From: Actinoalloteichus hymeniacidonis
GTDB lineage: Bacteria > Actinomycetota > Actinomycetes > Mycobacteriales > Pseudonocardiaceae
Direction: 5' to 3'
Assembly (NCBI RefSeq): GCF_014203365.1
Contig: NZ_JACHIS010000001.1
Coordinates: 2,666,001 to 2,730,000 of the forward strand
DNA length: 64,000 bases
Shown here: positions 57,001 through 64,000 of the stretch, piece by piece
How positions within the stretch are numbered: the stretch's first letter is position 1
How the letters are laid out: every line of letters begins with the position of its first letter
Made by a program: the position numbers and the translations under genes
Notes under the pieces: model-generated
What the model was told of the DNA's origin: nothing
What the model saw: only the letters and a program-made list of their open reading frames with translations
Database searches by the model: none

Positions 57001-60000
57001 GACTGGTCGGCGTGCTTCGCGGGCCGAGGAGCCTGCCGGGTCGATCTGCCGACCTATGTCTTCCAACACGAGCGATTCTGGCTCGGCCCGCCGACCGCGA
57101 CCTCGCTCGACACGAGGGGCCTGGGACTCACCATGGCGGACCACCCGGTGCTGGGCGCCGCCGTGGACCTGCCCGATGTCGGAGGAAGCCTGCTCACCGG
57201 CAGGCTGTCGGTGCCGACACACCCGTGGCTCGGCGATCATGTGGTCGCGGGCTCGGTGATCTACCCGGGAACCGGGTTCGTCGATCTGGTGCTGCGGGCG
57301 GGCGCCGAGGTCGGCTGCCATCGTATCGAGGAGCTCGTCCTGCACACGCCGCTCGTGCTGTCGGGTGACGACGCCGTCGCGGTGCAGGTCGCGGTCGGCG
57401 CGGCGGACGAGCAGGGCCGTCGCTCCGTCGCCGTCTACGCCCGTGACGAGCAGGACGTGCACCCCGAGGCCTGGCGGCGGCATGCGGGCGGGGTCCTGGC
57501 TCCGGACACCCCGATCGCGGGCGACGAGACACTCGCCTCGTGGCCGCCTGCGGCCGCGACGGCGGTGTCGACCGACGGTTTCTACGATCGGATGGTCGGC
57601 GAGGCCGAGCTGTACTACGGCCCGGTCTTCCAGGGATTGCGGGGCATGTGGCGCCGCGATGACGCGGTGTTCGCCGAGGTCGAACTGCCAGCCGACGCCG
57701 TGGGCGAGGCCGAGCGCTTCACCGTGCACCCGGCCCTGTTCGACGCGGCCCTGCATGCGGTCTGGCTGCTGGGCGCCGGTGACACTGCGGACTCGGATCA
57801 GGAGGATGCCTCGGCGGAGGGAGCACGGGATCACACGCGGCTGCCGTTCTCCTGGAGCGGTGTGTGGCTGGGCGCGGTGGGAGCCAGCCGTCTCCGGGTG
57901 CGGTTGCGCTCGACAGGCGGCGGCGTCTCCATCCTCGTGGCCGACGAGACGGGTTCTCCGGTGGCCTCGGTGGCGGAGCTGGTGCTTCGTCCGCTCAACG
58001 GAGCACCACGCGACGCCACGGTCGATGCGCACCGGGATTCGCTGTTCCGGCTCGACTGGACGAGGGTGGAGGCCGCCCCGGGGGACCCGCGACCGGTCGT
58101 CCTCACCGGACACACCGCCGAGCCGCACTGGTGGGTCGATCGGTTCGGTGCCGAGCTGGACACTGTCGAGTCGGTGACGACGCTACCCGCTCCCATACCC
58201 GCTGCGGTGCTGCTGCCGTGGTCGTCCCAATCGGAGGTCGACGACCTCGGCGACCTTCCCGCAGATCTCGCGACCCGAGTGCACGACGGGGTGGCCGACG
58301 CACTGGACACGGTGCGGACATGGCTCACCGAGGAGCGCTTCGGCGCTGCCACCCTGGTGGTCACGACTCGGGGCGCCGTCGCGGCCCGCCCGAAGGAGGA
58401 CATCACCGATCTCGCTGCGGCCACGCTGTGGGGACTGCTGCGCTCGGTGCAGGCGGAGCACCCGGCCCGCATCGCGCTGCTCGACATCGACGAGCACGCG
58501 ACGCCTGTCGCCCTCCGGTCGGCGCTGGCGACGCTCGCGGGCCACCTCGAGCCGTGCCTGGCGGTACGCGGTGGCGAGGTTCTGGCATCCCGGCTGGCGA
58601 GGGTCGCACACTCGGAACTCGCCGCCGCTCGGGACACGGCCGCCGATGAGAGCGGCCCGGGCGACCACTCCGAAGGCGGTGGTGCGGTGGGCGACGCGGG
58701 AACGACCGACGCGGCGGCCGACGGGACGGTGCTGGTCACCGGCGGGACCGGCGCACTGGGTGCCCGGCTGGCCCGCCACCTGGTCGTCGAGCACGGCGTG
58801 CGACACCTCCTGCTCACCGGCAGAAGGGGACCGGACGCGCCGGGGGCCGCCGAGCTGAGCGCCGAGCTGACCGGACTCGGGGCGAGCGTGACGATCCGGG
58901 CGTGCGACGTCGCCGACCCGGTGGAGGTGCGCGGACTGCTGGCCGAGGTGCCCACCGCACACCCACTGCGGGGTGTCGTGCACACCGCGGGCGTGCTCGA
59001 TGACGGCGTCGCCACGGCTCTCACTCCCGAACGGCTCGGAGGTGTGCTGCGGCCCAAGGTGGACGGAGCATGGAACCTGCACCGGCTCACCCGAGATCAG
59101 GACCTTCGTATCTTCGTGCTGTTCTCCGCCGCCGCAGGGGTCATGGGGACACCGGGACAGGCCGCCTACGCGGCGGCGAACTCCTTCCTGGACGCCCTCG
59201 CCGCCCACCGCCGGGCTCGCGGGCTGCCCGGTCGGTCGCTCGCCTGGGGGCTGTGGGCGCAGCCGGACGGCCTCGCGGCCGACCTGCACGGCAGTGATCA
59301 AGCGCGACTGACGGGCGGCGGGATCAAAGCGCTGTCCACCGACCATGCGCTGGCCCTGTTCGATCGATGTCTCCGCGCCGAGGACGCCGTGCTGATACCG
59401 ATGCACCTCGACAGCCGGACGCTGGCGAGCTGGGCGGGCCACGACGTGCCCGCGATCCTGCGCGGCCTGGTTCGTTCCGGGCCGCGGCCTGCGGCCCGCG
59501 GCAGGCAGCAGTCGGCGGGGGAGACGACGGCCAGGCTGACCGAGCTATCGATCGAGGACCGTCGCGTCGAGCTGCTGCGGATCGTCCGCACCGTCACGGC
59601 GAGGGTGCTCGGGCACAGCGGCCCGGACGTGATTCCCGAGGACGGGTCCTTCGCCGAACTCGGGGTCGGCTCGCTCACCGCAGTGGAACTGCGCAACGCC
59701 CTCGCCGAGCTGTCGGGGCTGGTCCTACCTGCCACGCTGGTGTTCGACGTGCCGACGGTGGCTGCGGTGGTCGAGGACCTGCTACGCAGACTGGCGGAGC
59801 ACGACGGGGAGGCGACTCCCGCGACGGCGAGATCCGGAGCCGATCCCGAGCCACCCGGCGAGCAGTCCGGGTCGCTCGGCGGCATCACCGCCCTCTACCA
59901 CCAGGCATTCTCCGCAGGCCGCATCGAGGACGGCAGGCTGCTGCTCGCGGCCGTGGCGAATCTCCGACCGACGTTCAGCTCCCCGGCAGAGCTCGTATCC

Positions 60001-60732
60001 GCGCCCGCCGCGGTGCGACTGAGCAGTGGGCCTCGGCCGTCGCCGCTGATCTGCTTCCCGTCGTTCAGCATGTTGGGCGGGGTCCACGAGTTCAGCCGTT
60101 TCGCGGAGTCCTTCCGAGGCGACCGGGATGTCTGGGCACTGCCCGCACCGGGCTTCGCCCCGCAGGAGACGCTTCCCGCGACGGTGCACGCTCTCGTCGA
60201 ACTGCACATGGAGTCGGTGCGGCGATACGTGCAGGAAGGACCGTTCGTCCTGGTCGGACGCTCCGGCGGCGGCCTCATCGCCAACGCCGTTGCCGCTCGT
60301 CTGGAGGAGGTCGGACTGCCCGCAGCCGCCGTGGTCCTCCTGGACACCTCGCCCGCCAGATCCGAGCAGGCGGAGGCGATCGTGCCCGTGCTGTCCGAGA
60401 AGCTGTTGGAGAAGGAGACCGAGTTCGTCGCCATCACCGGCGGCGCTGTCAACGACGTGCGCCTCACCGCCATGGCGGGGTACTCCGCCTTGATCGCGGA
60501 CTGCCCGCCGATCGCGACCGCCGCGCCGACACTGCTCGTCCGGGCGGTCGAGTTCCCCGGAGACATCGGCGACGCCGAGGTCGCGGACGCGGACTGGCAG
60601 AGCTGGTGGCCTCATGCCGAGGAGGTCGTCGAGGTGGCGGCGGACCACTTCAGCATGATGGAGGATCGGGCCGCCTCGACGGCCGAAGCCGTACGAGCGT
60701 GGCTGGACTCCTCCTCGACCACGAGGCGGTAG
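45034..60732 (+). CDS. Type I modular PKS: modules 8, 9, 10 and thioesterase (PKS4)
   Basis: This 5,232-residue protein performs the last three extensions and chain release. Approximate order: docking coil 1-34; KS8 35-458; AT8 558-862; KR8 1197-1430; ACP8 1479-1552; KS9 1569-1995; AT9 2101-2398; KR9 2735-2975; ACP9 3019-3092; KS10 3114-3540; AT10 3665-3970; DH10 4036-4325; KR10 4564-4810; ACP10 4847-4920; TE 4949-5232. Possible starts are GTG 45013 and ATG 45028, 45034 and 45040. I prefer 45034 because GGAG (45024-45027) is six bases away. ATG 45040 would align exactly with the start of the docking coils of PKS2 and PKS3 and is almost equally likely. It has its own promoter candidate upstream, and a strong terminator directly follows the stop. 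Confidence 0.94.
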   Translation: MVMAEDKLRSYLKRVTTELQQTRTRLQDVRDRAQEPIAIIGMSCRFPGGVSSPDDFWELMANGTDAITGFPADRGWESLELPAGGYVRQGGFLHDAAEFDAEFFEISPREAAAMDPQQRLLLETSWEAIEHAGLDPSTLRGSHTGVFVGGTPQDFATVSVGAPAEAAGFILTGTAGSILSGRLAYTLGLEGPAVTIDTACSSSLVALHLAIRALRNDECSMALAGGVTVMSTPGAFVEFSRQNGLAADGRCKPFSEDADGVGWSEGVGLLLVERLSDARRNGHPVLAVLRGSAVNSDGASNGLTAPNGPSQHRVIRQALLDAGVAAGDVDIVEAHGTGTELGDPIEAQALIATYGRHRESDRPLLLGSVKSNIGHTQAAAGVAGVMKTVLALRHGMVPSSLHAAEPTTKVTWPDGAVRLVSEATVLPDLDRPRLAGVSSFGFSGTNAHVIVEEAPATPPSPDTDGRPAAGWVPWVLSGRTEDALRAQAQRLVAAVDAASESSAADVASALLHGRSCFEHRAVVIGDDLEALLAGATAVAEGRPAPSVVVGSGAPELGPVLVFPGQGSQWLGMAADLLTSCSPFADRLAECERALAHWVDFSVTDVVRGTAPREALDRVEVVQPALWAVMVSLAALWEAEGVRPAAVIGHSQGEIAAACAIGALSLEDGARIVALRSAAVAETLSGRGGMVSVTRSVAEVRADLAAWGERISVAAINGPESVVVSGERIALTELVEQWERRDIRARWIPVDYASHSREVDLLRTRILELAGPIEPRPGSVPFYSTVTGEPLATEELDADYWFRNLAETVQFEQAVRACSARGHTVFLEVSPHPVLTMGIEQTLTATGVADTAVVCGTLRRDEPDLRRLLLAEAVLHTRGVTVGWHGTVRAATAAEVALPTYAFQRRRYWLEPHRPSIEPTGTPAGEGETAFWARVEQEDLTGLASSLDVSTDAPLDAVLPRLSAWHRRRRELSTADSWRYRIEWRPMRAQPDARLTGTWLVVEPADGRCASSASDVGTTLRAGGAEVVVLPVPSELDRGGLADLLRRTLDGSAPLAGIVSLLALDEKNGTAITSTMPEGGPATVALVQALGDADLDAPLWCLTRGAVSTGPADPVTAPLQAQTWGFGRVVGAEHPERWGGLVDLPERLDARAGARLRAVLAARDENEVAVRAAGSYGRRLVRAPLGERPAVRSWQPEGTVLLTGGTGSLGAAVARWLARAGAENLLLLSRRGPSAPGAEDLRAELTGLGTEVTILACDIAEKDQLRAALDSIPAHRPLTSVVHTAAVLDDALVDAVTDAKLAAAYGAKVRGAINLHELTADRPLAAFVLFSSLAGSLGIPGQATYAPGNAVLDALAQHRRARGLQATSVAWGHWAGGGIADDAVEQQLRRRGTVDMDPETALTVLGQVLDHDETLLAVADIDWSRLAAQVGTVHPLFRDLPDLRTAPTAPGTADAPTTAAGGSLTGRLAGLSTQDQDRLLVDLVRAEAASVLGHSSSEAVGDERAFRELGFDSLTSVELRNRLNAVTGLRLPATLLFDHPTPAGLAARLRADMAGGPSEDDGPTAQTGADDPIAIVAMSCRFPGGVDSPEQLWSLLADGRDAISPFPADRGWEVLTGDGSLDAEADAPRSGGFLDDVAGFDAALFGIAPREAAAMDPQQRLLLETSWEAMERAGIDPQSLRGTATGVFVGSNNQDYANLLVRAGAEAAGYLSTGGTASVLSGRLAYSFGLEGPAMTVDTACSSSLVALHLATQSLRNGECELALVGGVTVMSTPGGLLEFHRQGGLSVDGRCRAFASDADGTGFAEGAGVLLVERLSDAQRNGRRVLAVIRGSAVNQDGASNGLTAPNGPAQQRVIRQALANARLGTDDVDVVEAHGTGTRLGDPIEAQALIATYGRDRSAQRPLWLGSVKSNLGHTQAAAGVAGVIKMVLAITRASLPPTLHVEEPTREVDWSTGSVRLLTEPRPWQRADRPRRAGVSSFGISGTNAHLILEEPPSVPPTPARPSPAVVPSTSVVPWVLSAQSEAGLRSQAARLRAFLTDRPGESPADIGFSLATTRAVLDHRAVVLVPDLDHGLASLDDLAEGRRTVDGGTRGNSPDLRTAVLFTGQGAQRPGTGRELYEASPVFAEAFDEVCAELDTRLDTPLREIAFAEEGSPQAVLLDETRYTQACLFALEVALFRLVESFGLRPAAVGGHSVGELVAAYVSGVWSLADACAVVAARGRLMQALPSGGAMVSVRETESAVAESLAGLTDRVSIAAVNTADSVVVSGDAEVIDGLVTDWTAAGRRTRRLSVSHAFHSPRMDPMLAEFAEVLAAVEFHPPRLPIVSNRTGEFAAADFGTPEYWVRHARDAVRFAAGLHTLRADGITAFLELGPDAVLTPMVRDTLPDVVGLAVLRRDRPEIESLLTALGGLHARGPAVDWASAFVGRDVRVLDLPTYAFQRRRFWLDPRVTETDTRQPTPSGLDDGAFWRQVEEEDLTGLATTLDVDADAPWHEVLPMLAAWRHRRREMSTVESWRYRVRWQPIAVSPGALLTGRWLVVEAAVEASRAHSVPDVAQLLSQAGAEVVRLVIESDTDPTETAALLRSTAHRPFAGVVSLLALDETAHRDESAVPAGLTATAALVRALRDADLRAPLWCATRGAVSVGDSDPLHSPAQALTWGLGRVLGLERPDRWGGLIDLPDLLDARSTEWFVAALAGVDDEDQLAVRRSGVFVRRLVPAPPAAQAGSGWRPSGTVLVTGGTGSLGSHVACWLAGQGAEHLLLVSRRGRSAPGAEDLELELAGIGVRVTIAACDLADPAAVRDLIASIPADRPLSAVVHAAGIVDDCPVEELTVDRLAPVLRPKVAGVVNLHEATRGLDLNAFVLFSSVSAVWGSAGQGAYAAANSYLDAFAEHRRAQGLPATSIAWGGWGSGGMVDPAAEQVLLRRGLNPMAPELAMTAMSQAVDARDAAVAIADVDWTRFLPAFTIARRRPLLDVLAAGLVRTNDPTPGPDVRSTAGELLRTRLSAADEAEGRALLIEMIRTEAAGVLRHVDAEAISADRSFQEAGFDSLTAIEFRERLGLVAGLTLPATLVFDHPTPEVLATHLRTELIGAPTGDGAGTSVTTSARPSADEPLAIVGMACRLPGGVHSPEDLWRVVSDQVDGMTTFPTDRGWQLAGVPGAPSGSPSDPTAPSVVGGFLDDVAGFDAAFFSIAPVEAAATDPQQRLLLETTWEALERAGIDPQALRGSDTGVFVGGTAQEHATALLGEPALGADYILTGAAGSVLSGRLAYTFGFEGPAVTVDTACSSSLTALHLAAQSLRTGECDLALAGGVTVMSSPGVFAAFSRQGGLAGDGRCKAFSHAADGTGWGEGVGMLVVERLSDARRHGHRVLAVVPGSAVNQDGASNGLTAPNGPAQQRVIRRALANAGLTPSDVDVVEAHGTGTRLGDPIEAQALLATYGAARPADAPLWLGSVKSNIGHTQAAAGVAGVIKMVQALRHGTLPATLHVDEPTPHVDWSSGAVRVLTEPQPWPDRDRPRRAAVSAFGLSGTNVHLILEQDTADVDQPEIVDAPEVDDSGGSAVPEHGPEAVATDRTPPTPWVISARTPQALRAQAQALHTRLTDQPQLSTLDVGYSLITTRASLGSRAVVVGDDRTELLAGLADIASGLVPPAAGTQTETRPVMVFSGHGSQWADMAAELIETNAVFADRIDECERALAPWVDWSLRAVLCDAEQSALLARADVVSPVLWATAVALAELWACHGVRPAAVVGHSQGEIAAACVAGTLSLADGARLIALRSRAVLRLVGRGGMALIAATAEDVRTRIARWADRLVVAGHNGPRSVVVSGDLTALDELRVDCAADEVRFDRVDIAYASHSPQTEVLRDEFPELAATITPIEQPDAVPMISTVTGAPVSPADLDADYWFRNLSRPVEFDAAIRACLDRGHTTFLEVSPHPVLGLGLTQILEDAAPERRTLVQGTLRRNRPAARSFLLAAGTLHTHGIAVDWSACFAGRGACRVDLPTYVFQHERFWLGPPTATSLDTRGLGLTMADHPVLGAAVDLPDVGGSLLTGRLSVPTHPWLGDHVVAGSVIYPGTGFVDLVLRAGAEVGCHRIEELVLHTPLVLSGDDAVAVQVAVGAADEQGRRSVAVYARDEQDVHPEAWRRHAGGVLAPDTPIAGDETLASWPPAAATAVSTDGFYDRMVGEAELYYGPVFQGLRGMWRRDDAVFAEVELPADAVGEAERFTVHPALFDAALHAVWLLGAGDTADSDQEDASAEGARDHTRLPFSWSGVWLGAVGASRLRVRLRSTGGGVSILVADETGSPVASVAELVLRPLNGAPRDATVDAHRDSLFRLDWTRVEAAPGDPRPVVLTGHTAEPHWWVDRFGAELDTVESVTTLPAPIPAAVLLPWSSQSEVDDLGDLPADLATRVHDGVADALDTVRTWLTEERFGAATLVVTTRGAVAARPKEDITDLAAATLWGLLRSVQAEHPARIALLDIDEHATPVALRSALATLAGHLEPCLAVRGGEVLASRLARVAHSELAAARDTAADESGPGDHSEGGGAVGDAGTTDAAADGTVLVTGGTGALGARLARHLVVEHGVRHLLLTGRRGPDAPGAAELSAELTGLGASVTIRACDVADPVEVRGLLAEVPTAHPLRGVVHTAGVLDDGVATALTPERLGGVLRPKVDGAWNLHRLTRDQDLRIFVLFSAAAGVMGTPGQAAYAAANSFLDALAAHRRARGLPGRSLAWGLWAQPDGLAADLHGSDQARLTGGGIKALSTDHALALFDRCLRAEDAVLIPMHLDSRTLASWAGHDVPAILRGLVRSGPRPAARGRQQSAGETTARLTELSIEDRRVELLRIVRTVTARVLGHSGPDVIPEDGSFAELGVGSLTAVELRNALAELSGLVLPATLVFDVPTVAAVVEDLLRRLAEHDGEATPATARSGADPEPPGEQSGSLGGITALYHQAFSAGRIEDGRLLLAAVANLRPTFSSPAELVSAPAAVRLSSGPRPSPLICFPSFSMLGGVHEFSRFAESFRGDRDVWALPAPGFAPQETLPATVHALVELHMESVRRYVQEGPFVLVGRSGGGLIANAVAARLEEVGLPAAAVVLLDTSPARSEQAEAIVPVLSEKLLEKETEFVAITGGAVNDVRLTAMAGYSALIADCPPIATAAPTLLVRAVEFPGDIGDAEVADADWQSWWPHAEEVVEVAADHFSMMEDRAASTAEAVRAWLDSSSTTRR
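45136..49690 (+). other. Module 8: KS-AT(methylmalonyl)-KR-ACP
   Basis: AT8 has GHSQGE and VDYASHS (methylmalonyl). KR8 has [17 protein letters not shown] and YAPGN. Like KR4 it combines LDD with Pro two after the Tyr, a B2-like pattern. ACP8 has GFDSL. The predicted outcome is a hydroxyl with an alpha-methyl. Confidence 0.85.
49738..54310 (+). other. Module 9: KS-AT(malonyl)-KR-ACP
   Basis: AT9 has GHSVGE with SHAFHS, predicting malonyl; Val after GHS is less common than Leu or Ile. KR9 has TGGTGSLG, a VDD version of the B-type motif, FSSVSA, YAAAN and Lys. KS9 reads NLGH. ACP9 has GFDSL, followed by the less usual EFRERL. The predicted outcome is a hydroxyl without a methyl. Confidence 0.83.
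54373..59795 (+). other. Module 10: KS-AT(methylmalonyl)-DH-KR-ACP with deviations
   Basis: AT10 has GHSQGE and YASHS (methylmalonyl), but its oxyanion-loop motif reads GHGSQ instead of GQGSQ. DH10 is intact ([23 protein letters not shown]). KR10 has [11 protein letters not shown], Lys and YAAAN, but FSAAAG replaces FSSxAG, so the usual catalytic Ser is Ala. ACP10 reads GVGSL instead of GxDSL; the phosphopantetheine Ser is kept. If KR10 works, the product is an alpha-methyl alkene at C2-C3; if not, a 3-ketone. Confidence 0.8.
59870..60729 (+). other. Thioesterase domain, chain release
   Basis: This C-terminal alpha/beta-hydrolase domain of about 285 residues is typical of macrolactone-forming PKS thioesterases. 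The nucleophile elbow is GRSGGG (Ser codon 60261-60263), with Arg where GHSxG is usual. An Asp follows strand 6 (LLDTSP), and the His is in ADHFSMMED near the end. The triad is therefore complete. It likely releases the chain as a lactone with one of the predicted hydroxyls; hydrolysis to the acid cannot be excluded. Confidence 0.88.
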
Positions 60733-60733
60733 G

Positions 60734-60767
60734 GCGGTGGCCGCCCGGTCGACCGGGCGGCCACCGC
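60734..60767 (+). terminator. Strong hairpin terminator after PKS4
   Basis: Two perfect 15-base arms (60734-60748 and 60753-60767) surround a TCGA loop, starting one base after the PKS4 stop. The stem is almost all G-C. A T-tract is absent, which is common for actinomycete terminators. The structure is symmetrical and would also work on the other strand. Confidence 0.85.
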
Positions 60768-61183
60768 TCCCATCACGACGGCGCAGCACGGACCGCTGCG
60801 GTCGCCGCCGCCGCTCGGTCCGCGCCCGCAGTGCGGCCGGATCGCGCAGCGGCCGTTCGTCCGCCGCAACCTCCGCCGCACCAGCGATGGCCGGTCGCAG
60901 CGGCATCGCGAACGATCCGACCGGATCTGTCGTGCCGGATGCTGCGATCGAGCTAGACAACACGCCCCGGTTCCTTCTGCTCAGACCAGGTGACCACCAA
61001 CCGGAGCGACCGACATCGGCGAAGCTCGCCGATTTCTGCGCTATGCCCTTGCACACGCCGCGCCCGGTAACCACCGTATCTGCACTGTATTGCGCATTAC
61101 CCCGACAACCGACGATTCTCCATGGCCACTTCAGCTCGATAGACCCATCATGTCGGCAAGACCGGCAAGACCGGCGATTCCGA
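60768..61183. other. Intergenic stretch between PKS4 and the minus-strand regulator
   Basis: I see no recognisable gene. The first 150 nt are highly GC-rich and the later part is mixed. A short direct repeat, GGCAAGACC twice in tandem (about 61153-61170), lies just past the end of the minus-strand gene. The stretch separates two convergent transcripts and probably marks the right border of the PKS cluster. Confidence 0.5.
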
Positions 61184-62599
61184 TCAGGAGGAGGCTGCGG
61201 CGACGAGCGCCTCGCCGATGCGCTGCGCCGCGGTATCGAACGCGCCCGGGTTCGGGCCTGCGAAGTTGAGTCGGATGTAACGCCCGGTCGGTTCGGCGGG
61301 AAACCACTCGTCGCCGGTTGCGATCATGACGGCGCGCGCCTCGCATTCGCGGGCGAGTCGGACGAGATCCGTGTCGTCGTCGAGCCTGACCCAGAGGTTG
61401 AGCCCACCGGCGGGGATCACCTCGATGCTCGCCGTCGGGATGCGAGTGTGAACCGCGTCGATGAGAAGATCCCGACGGGCCGCCAACTGTTGCCGGAGAC
61501 CACGCAGATGGGTATTCCAGGCCGGTTGTGTGACGACTTCGAGTGCGGCCGCCTGTAGGACGCCGCTGACGTACATCGTCTGTGCTTGCAGGTCCGCGAG
61601 AAGACGTTCCCGCAGCGGGCCTCGCGCGACGATCGCTGCGACCCGGATCGTGGGCGACACACTCTTGGTGAGCGAGCGCAGGTAGACGACGTGTCCACCG
61701 TCGTCGCGCGCCGCGAGCGGCGACGCGTCGGAGGTGATCGCGAAGTCGTGTGCCCAGTCGTCTTCGATCAGAAACGCTCGGTGAGCTCGGACGATCCCGA
61801 GCACCGCGTCAGCGTGTGGTCTCCCCCACTGCACGCCGGTCGGATTGGCGAACGACGGTTGCGCGTAGAACGCGCGTGCACCGGTCTCGGTGAATGCGCG
61901 ATCAAGGGCTTCGAGGTCGGGGCCATCGACTCCCGTGGATACGGGGACCAGCGTCACCCCGACCTGGGACGCGGCGAGGATCGCACCCCAGTACGTCGGC
62001 GACTCGACCAAGAGCACGCCGCCGGCGCCGACGATGCTGCGGAAGAGAGAGCCGAGACCGAGCTGGCTGCCGGGGAGAACGATGACGTCTCTCGCGGTCG
62101 GCGTCGAGAATCCGGCAGGCGTCTGGCGACCGAGTTCCATCGCTACCCAGGATTGCAACTCGGGCATGCCCGCCGAGGGTGGGCGGCTGACCGCCGAGTC
62201 ACCGCGCGCTGCGCGGGTGATCGCGGCGCGTACCAGTCTCTCGGGGAGCAGCTCCCGATCCGGGTAGCCCGAATGGAGCGCGATCATCTCCGTGGAGACC
62301 GCTCGCAATGCCGCCGAACTCGCTGACGCAGTCCAAGCCTGCGCGCCGAGCGCGGCCGTCTGCCACGCGAAATCCTGCGAGCGCGCGCGACGCACCGTGC
62401 GGACGAATGCCCCCGCGCCGGGACGCGTCTCGATGACGCCCTGCGCCACCAGCGTCCGCAGCGCCTTCTGCACGGTGACCGGACTCGCGGAGTGGCGGGC
62501 CGTCAACTCGCGAGTCGTTGGCAACTGCGCACCTGGCGCCGCAGAGGCGATCCACACTCGTAAGGACTCCACGATACGGTCACTGCTATCGTTTTCCAT
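61184..62599 (-). CDS. MocR-type regulator: GntR DNA-binding domain fused to aminotransferase-like domain
   Basis: This 471-residue protein has an N-terminal winged helix (about residues 5-70, with LPTTRELTARHSASPVTVQKA as the recognition region) and a class I aminotransferase-like fold (about 105-465). The aminotransferase part has NPTG and a PLP-binding Lys in SLTKSVSPTIR. Family members sense PLP or an amino compound and often control a divergent gene. Here the EamA transporter gene starts on the other strand, with its ATG overlapping this one at 62597-62600, so control of that transporter is the natural guess. The start is supported by the beginning of the GntR domain; no ribosome site is visible and the message may be leaderless. 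A link to the PKS is not evident. Confidence 0.9.
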   Translation of the reverse strand: MENDSSDRIVESLRVWIASAAPGAQLPTTRELTARHSASPVTVQKALRTLVAQGVIETRPGAGAFVRTVRRARSQDFAWQTAALGAQAWTASASSAALRAVSTEMIALHSGYPDRELLPERLVRAAITRAARGDSAVSRPPSAGMPELQSWVAMELGRQTPAGFSTPTARDVIVLPGSQLGLGSLFRSIVGAGGVLLVESPTYWGAILAASQVGVTLVPVSTGVDGPDLEALDRAFTETGARAFYAQPSFANPTGVQWGRPHADAVLGIVRAHRAFLIEDDWAHDFAITSDASPLAARDDGGHVVYLRSLTKSVSPTIRVAAIVARGPLRERLLADLQAQTMYVSGVLQAAALEVVTQPAWNTHLRGLRQQLAARRDLLIDAVHTRIPTASIEVIPAGGLNLWVRLDDDTDLVRLARECEARAVMIATGDEWFPAEPTGRYIRLNFAGPNPGAFDTAAQRIGEALVAAASS

Positions 62600-62620
62600 G
62601 TCTGGTCATGATAGCGATAC
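62572..62620. promoter_or_regulatory. Candidate operator between MocR regulator and EamA transporter
   Basis: GCTATC (62585-62590) and GATAGC (62610-62615) form an inverted pair across the overlapping start codons. CGATAC occurs on both sides (62572-62577 and 62615-62620). Repeated short boxes at the divergent start are typical of self-regulating MocR pairs, although the binding motif of this protein is unknown. Confidence 0.4.
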
Positions 62621-63539
62621 ACCCAATCGCGAGGCTCCGCTACTCCGGTCGAGGAGCGGTCTGGGCTGGGGATTGCTTGGTGTCGTTGCGTTCTCGTTCA
62701 CGGTGCCGCTCACGCGCATCACGGTCGAGGCAGAGCGAATGCCCCCGCTGTTCGTGGGCAGTGGTCGCGCAGTGGTCGCCGCGATCCTCGCTGCCTGTGC
62801 TTTATCGCTGACCCGTCAGCGCGTCCCGAGAGGCAGACAGTGGGTGAGCGTCGCAATCGTGGCGGCCGGTGCGGTAGCGGGATTTCCGCTCCTGACGTCG
62901 TTCGCCCTCACCGAAGCACCTGCAAGCCACGGCGCGGTGGTGATCGCACTCCTGCCCGCAGCGACCGCAGTGGTCGCCGTACTCCGTACTCGTGAGCGGC
63001 CCGCCCGGTCGTTCTGGATCGCAGCAGGAACGGGTGCGGTCGCGGCGGTCGGATTCGCCGCTGTCCAGAGTGGCGGCCTCGGTCGGCTGCACGGGGCTGA
63101 CGTGCTGCTGTTCGCCGCAGTGATCGTCTGTGCGATCGCCTACGCCGAGGGGGGCGTGCTCGCACGGGACCTCGGGTCATGGCAGACGATCTCGTGGGCG
63201 CTGGTCGTCGCCGCACCCGTGATGGCTGCGCTCGCGGGTGTCTCAGCCACCGAACAGCCGCCCACCGGCACCCTCACGGAATGGGCGTCCTTCGCCTACC
63301 TCAGCGTCTTCAGTATGTTCCTCGGTTTCGTCGCCTGGTATCGGGGACTCGCCATCGGCCCGATCGCTCAGATCAGCCAGGTTCAGCTTGTGCAGCCTGT
63401 GCTGAGCATCTGCTGGGCGGGTGTGCTCCTACAGGAGCAGATCCATCAGACGACGCTCCTCGGTGGCGCTGCCGTCATCACCTGCGCCCTGATCGCCGTG
63501 CGCTCGCGAAACCCCCGGAGCCGGGGAGTCCCGGCGTAG
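62598..63539 (+). CDS. EamA/DMT-family membrane transporter
   Basis: This 313-residue integral membrane protein shows about ten hydrophobic segments in two repeated halves, as in the drug/metabolite transporter superfamily. TM1 begins near residue 22 (GWGLLGVVAFS), and a second EamA repeat starts near residue 155 (ADVLLFAAVIVCAIAYAEG). The conserved end of the first repeat contains a Pro-rich LLPAATAVVAV stretch. ATG 62598 shares bases with the start of the divergent regulator. The substrate cannot be told from sequence; MocR-controlled relatives often export amino acids or similar small metabolites. Export of the polyketide is possible but unsupported. Confidence 0.88.
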   Translation: MSGHDSDTPNREAPLLRSRSGLGWGLLGVVAFSFTVPLTRITVEAERMPPLFVGSGRAVVAAILAACALSLTRQRVPRGRQWVSVAIVAAGAVAGFPLLTSFALTEAPASHGAVVIALLPAATAVVAVLRTRERPARSFWIAAGTGAVAAVGFAAVQSGGLGRLHGADVLLFAAVIVCAIAYAEGGVLARDLGSWQTISWALVVAAPVMAALAGVSATEQPPTGTLTEWASFAYLSVFSMFLGFVAWYRGLAIGPIAQISQVQLVQPVLSICWAGVLLQEQIHQTTLLGGAAVITCALIAVRSRNPRSRGVPA

Positions 63540-64000
63540 GGCGAGGCGGCGGGACCGGTCATCGATCGGGCCAGAACGGGTGTCGGCGGTGGGTCATGCC
63601 GACCGCGCCGATCTCGCTGATCGGCGCAATACGGTTGTGGTGGTGGTCCGGGCGATTGTCGTGGAACCGGTTCGGTGATGCGTACCGATCACGGCAGGTG
63701 CGGAGAAGATCCACCTCCTCGCAGGGGTGCCGCCCGCGATGACGGCGATGGGAAACCGTGATGCCCCTTCGGACCGATCACCGACGCGCGATTCCGCGAC
63801 GCTGCCATGCATCCGAACCGGATCGAGCGTCCTAGAAGACATCGGCAGCCAGCGCTGCACACCGGGACACCCGATGCCGACGAACCACGAGCTAGCTCCG
63901 CTAGGCCGTTCGGACGATAGAACGGGGAATTCGGGGGATGGAGGGCGGCAGCTCTGGTCATCCGTTCGGAGAGCGTCTTAGCTGATCGGGTGTGCGAGAT
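63540..64000. other. Right end of window, no supported gene
   Basis: Short open frames on both strands give no recognisable protein. The sequence is less GC-rich than the PKS genes. A gene reaching in from the right cannot be excluded, but no start or end I can defend is visible. Confidence 0.4.

Noticed and set aside
63594-63981. Short frames on both strands at the right end of the window
   Set aside because: They overlap each other, lack ribosome sites and give no known protein.
1-64000. tRNA, rRNA, CRISPR arrays, insertion sequences or integrase genes
   Set aside because: None was recognised. The repeated DNA seen is explained by homologous PKS domains and short palindromes.

Overview
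The window is about 60 kb of a giant modular type I polyketide synthase (PKS) locus followed by two unrelated-looking genes. Very high GC, a strong preference for G or C in the third codon position, GTG starts, actinobacterial Shine-Dalgarno spacing and cis-AT PKS architecture indicate a high-GC actinomycete. Streptomyces or a Pseudonocardiaceae genus would both fit; the sequence alone does not decide.

Layout. Positions 1-451 hold a leader and control region with three perfect inverted repeats. Three PKS genes then run head to tail with 58-78 nt gaps and look like one operon: PKS1 (452-15145, loading module plus modules 1-2), PKS2 (15224-29980, modules 3-5) and PKS3 (30039-42281, modules 6-7). 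A cytochrome P450 (42518-43744) and a start/stop-overlapping 3Fe-4S-type ferredoxin (43741-43950) follow. A 1.08 kb gap without a convincing gene carries a hairpin and a good promoter candidate. It precedes PKS4 (about 45034-60732, modules 8-10 plus thioesterase), which ends in a textbook 15-bp hairpin terminator. Past this lie a MocR-type GntR/aminotransferase regulator on the minus strand and an EamA/DMT transporter on the plus strand, whose start codons overlap.

How the genes work together. I read a loading module and ten extension modules in colinear order, with matching C- and N-terminal docking segments between the four proteins. AT motifs predict methylmalonyl extenders at modules 1, 4, 8 and 10 and malonyl at 2, 3, 5, 6, 7 and 9. 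Reductive domains: M1 KR plus a doubtful DH; M2 DH-ER-KR; M3 dead KR (ketone); M4 KR; M5 KR; M6 DH-ER-KR; M7 DH-KR; M8 KR; M9 KR; M10 DH plus a KR lacking the usual catalytic Ser. Numbering from the thioester, the inferred chain has methyls at C2, C6, C14 and C20, a C8=C9 alkene, oxygens at C5, C7, C13, C15 and C21, and a ketone at C17. C3 is uncertain: an alkene if KR10 and DH10 work, a ketone if KR10 is dead. The C13-OH / C17 ketone / C21-OH spacing is right for a 6,6-spiroketal, and the order of events in modules 1-5 parallels milbemycin/avermectin biosynthesis, except for the extra methyl at C14. The P450/ferredoxin pair would oxidise the released product. The product itself is not identified.

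Most unusual points: a decayed ketosynthase still attached to the loading AT; an Arg-to-Trp change in that AT, pointing to a non-carboxylated starter; the dead KR3; recently homogenised KS/AT patches with foreign-looking codon use; a P450 without the usual I-helix acid/alcohol pair; and a last module with three active-site deviations (AT10, KR10, ACP10). No sugar genes, PKS-pathway regulator, type II thioesterase or self-resistance gene is visible, so the cluster probably continues to the left of the window.
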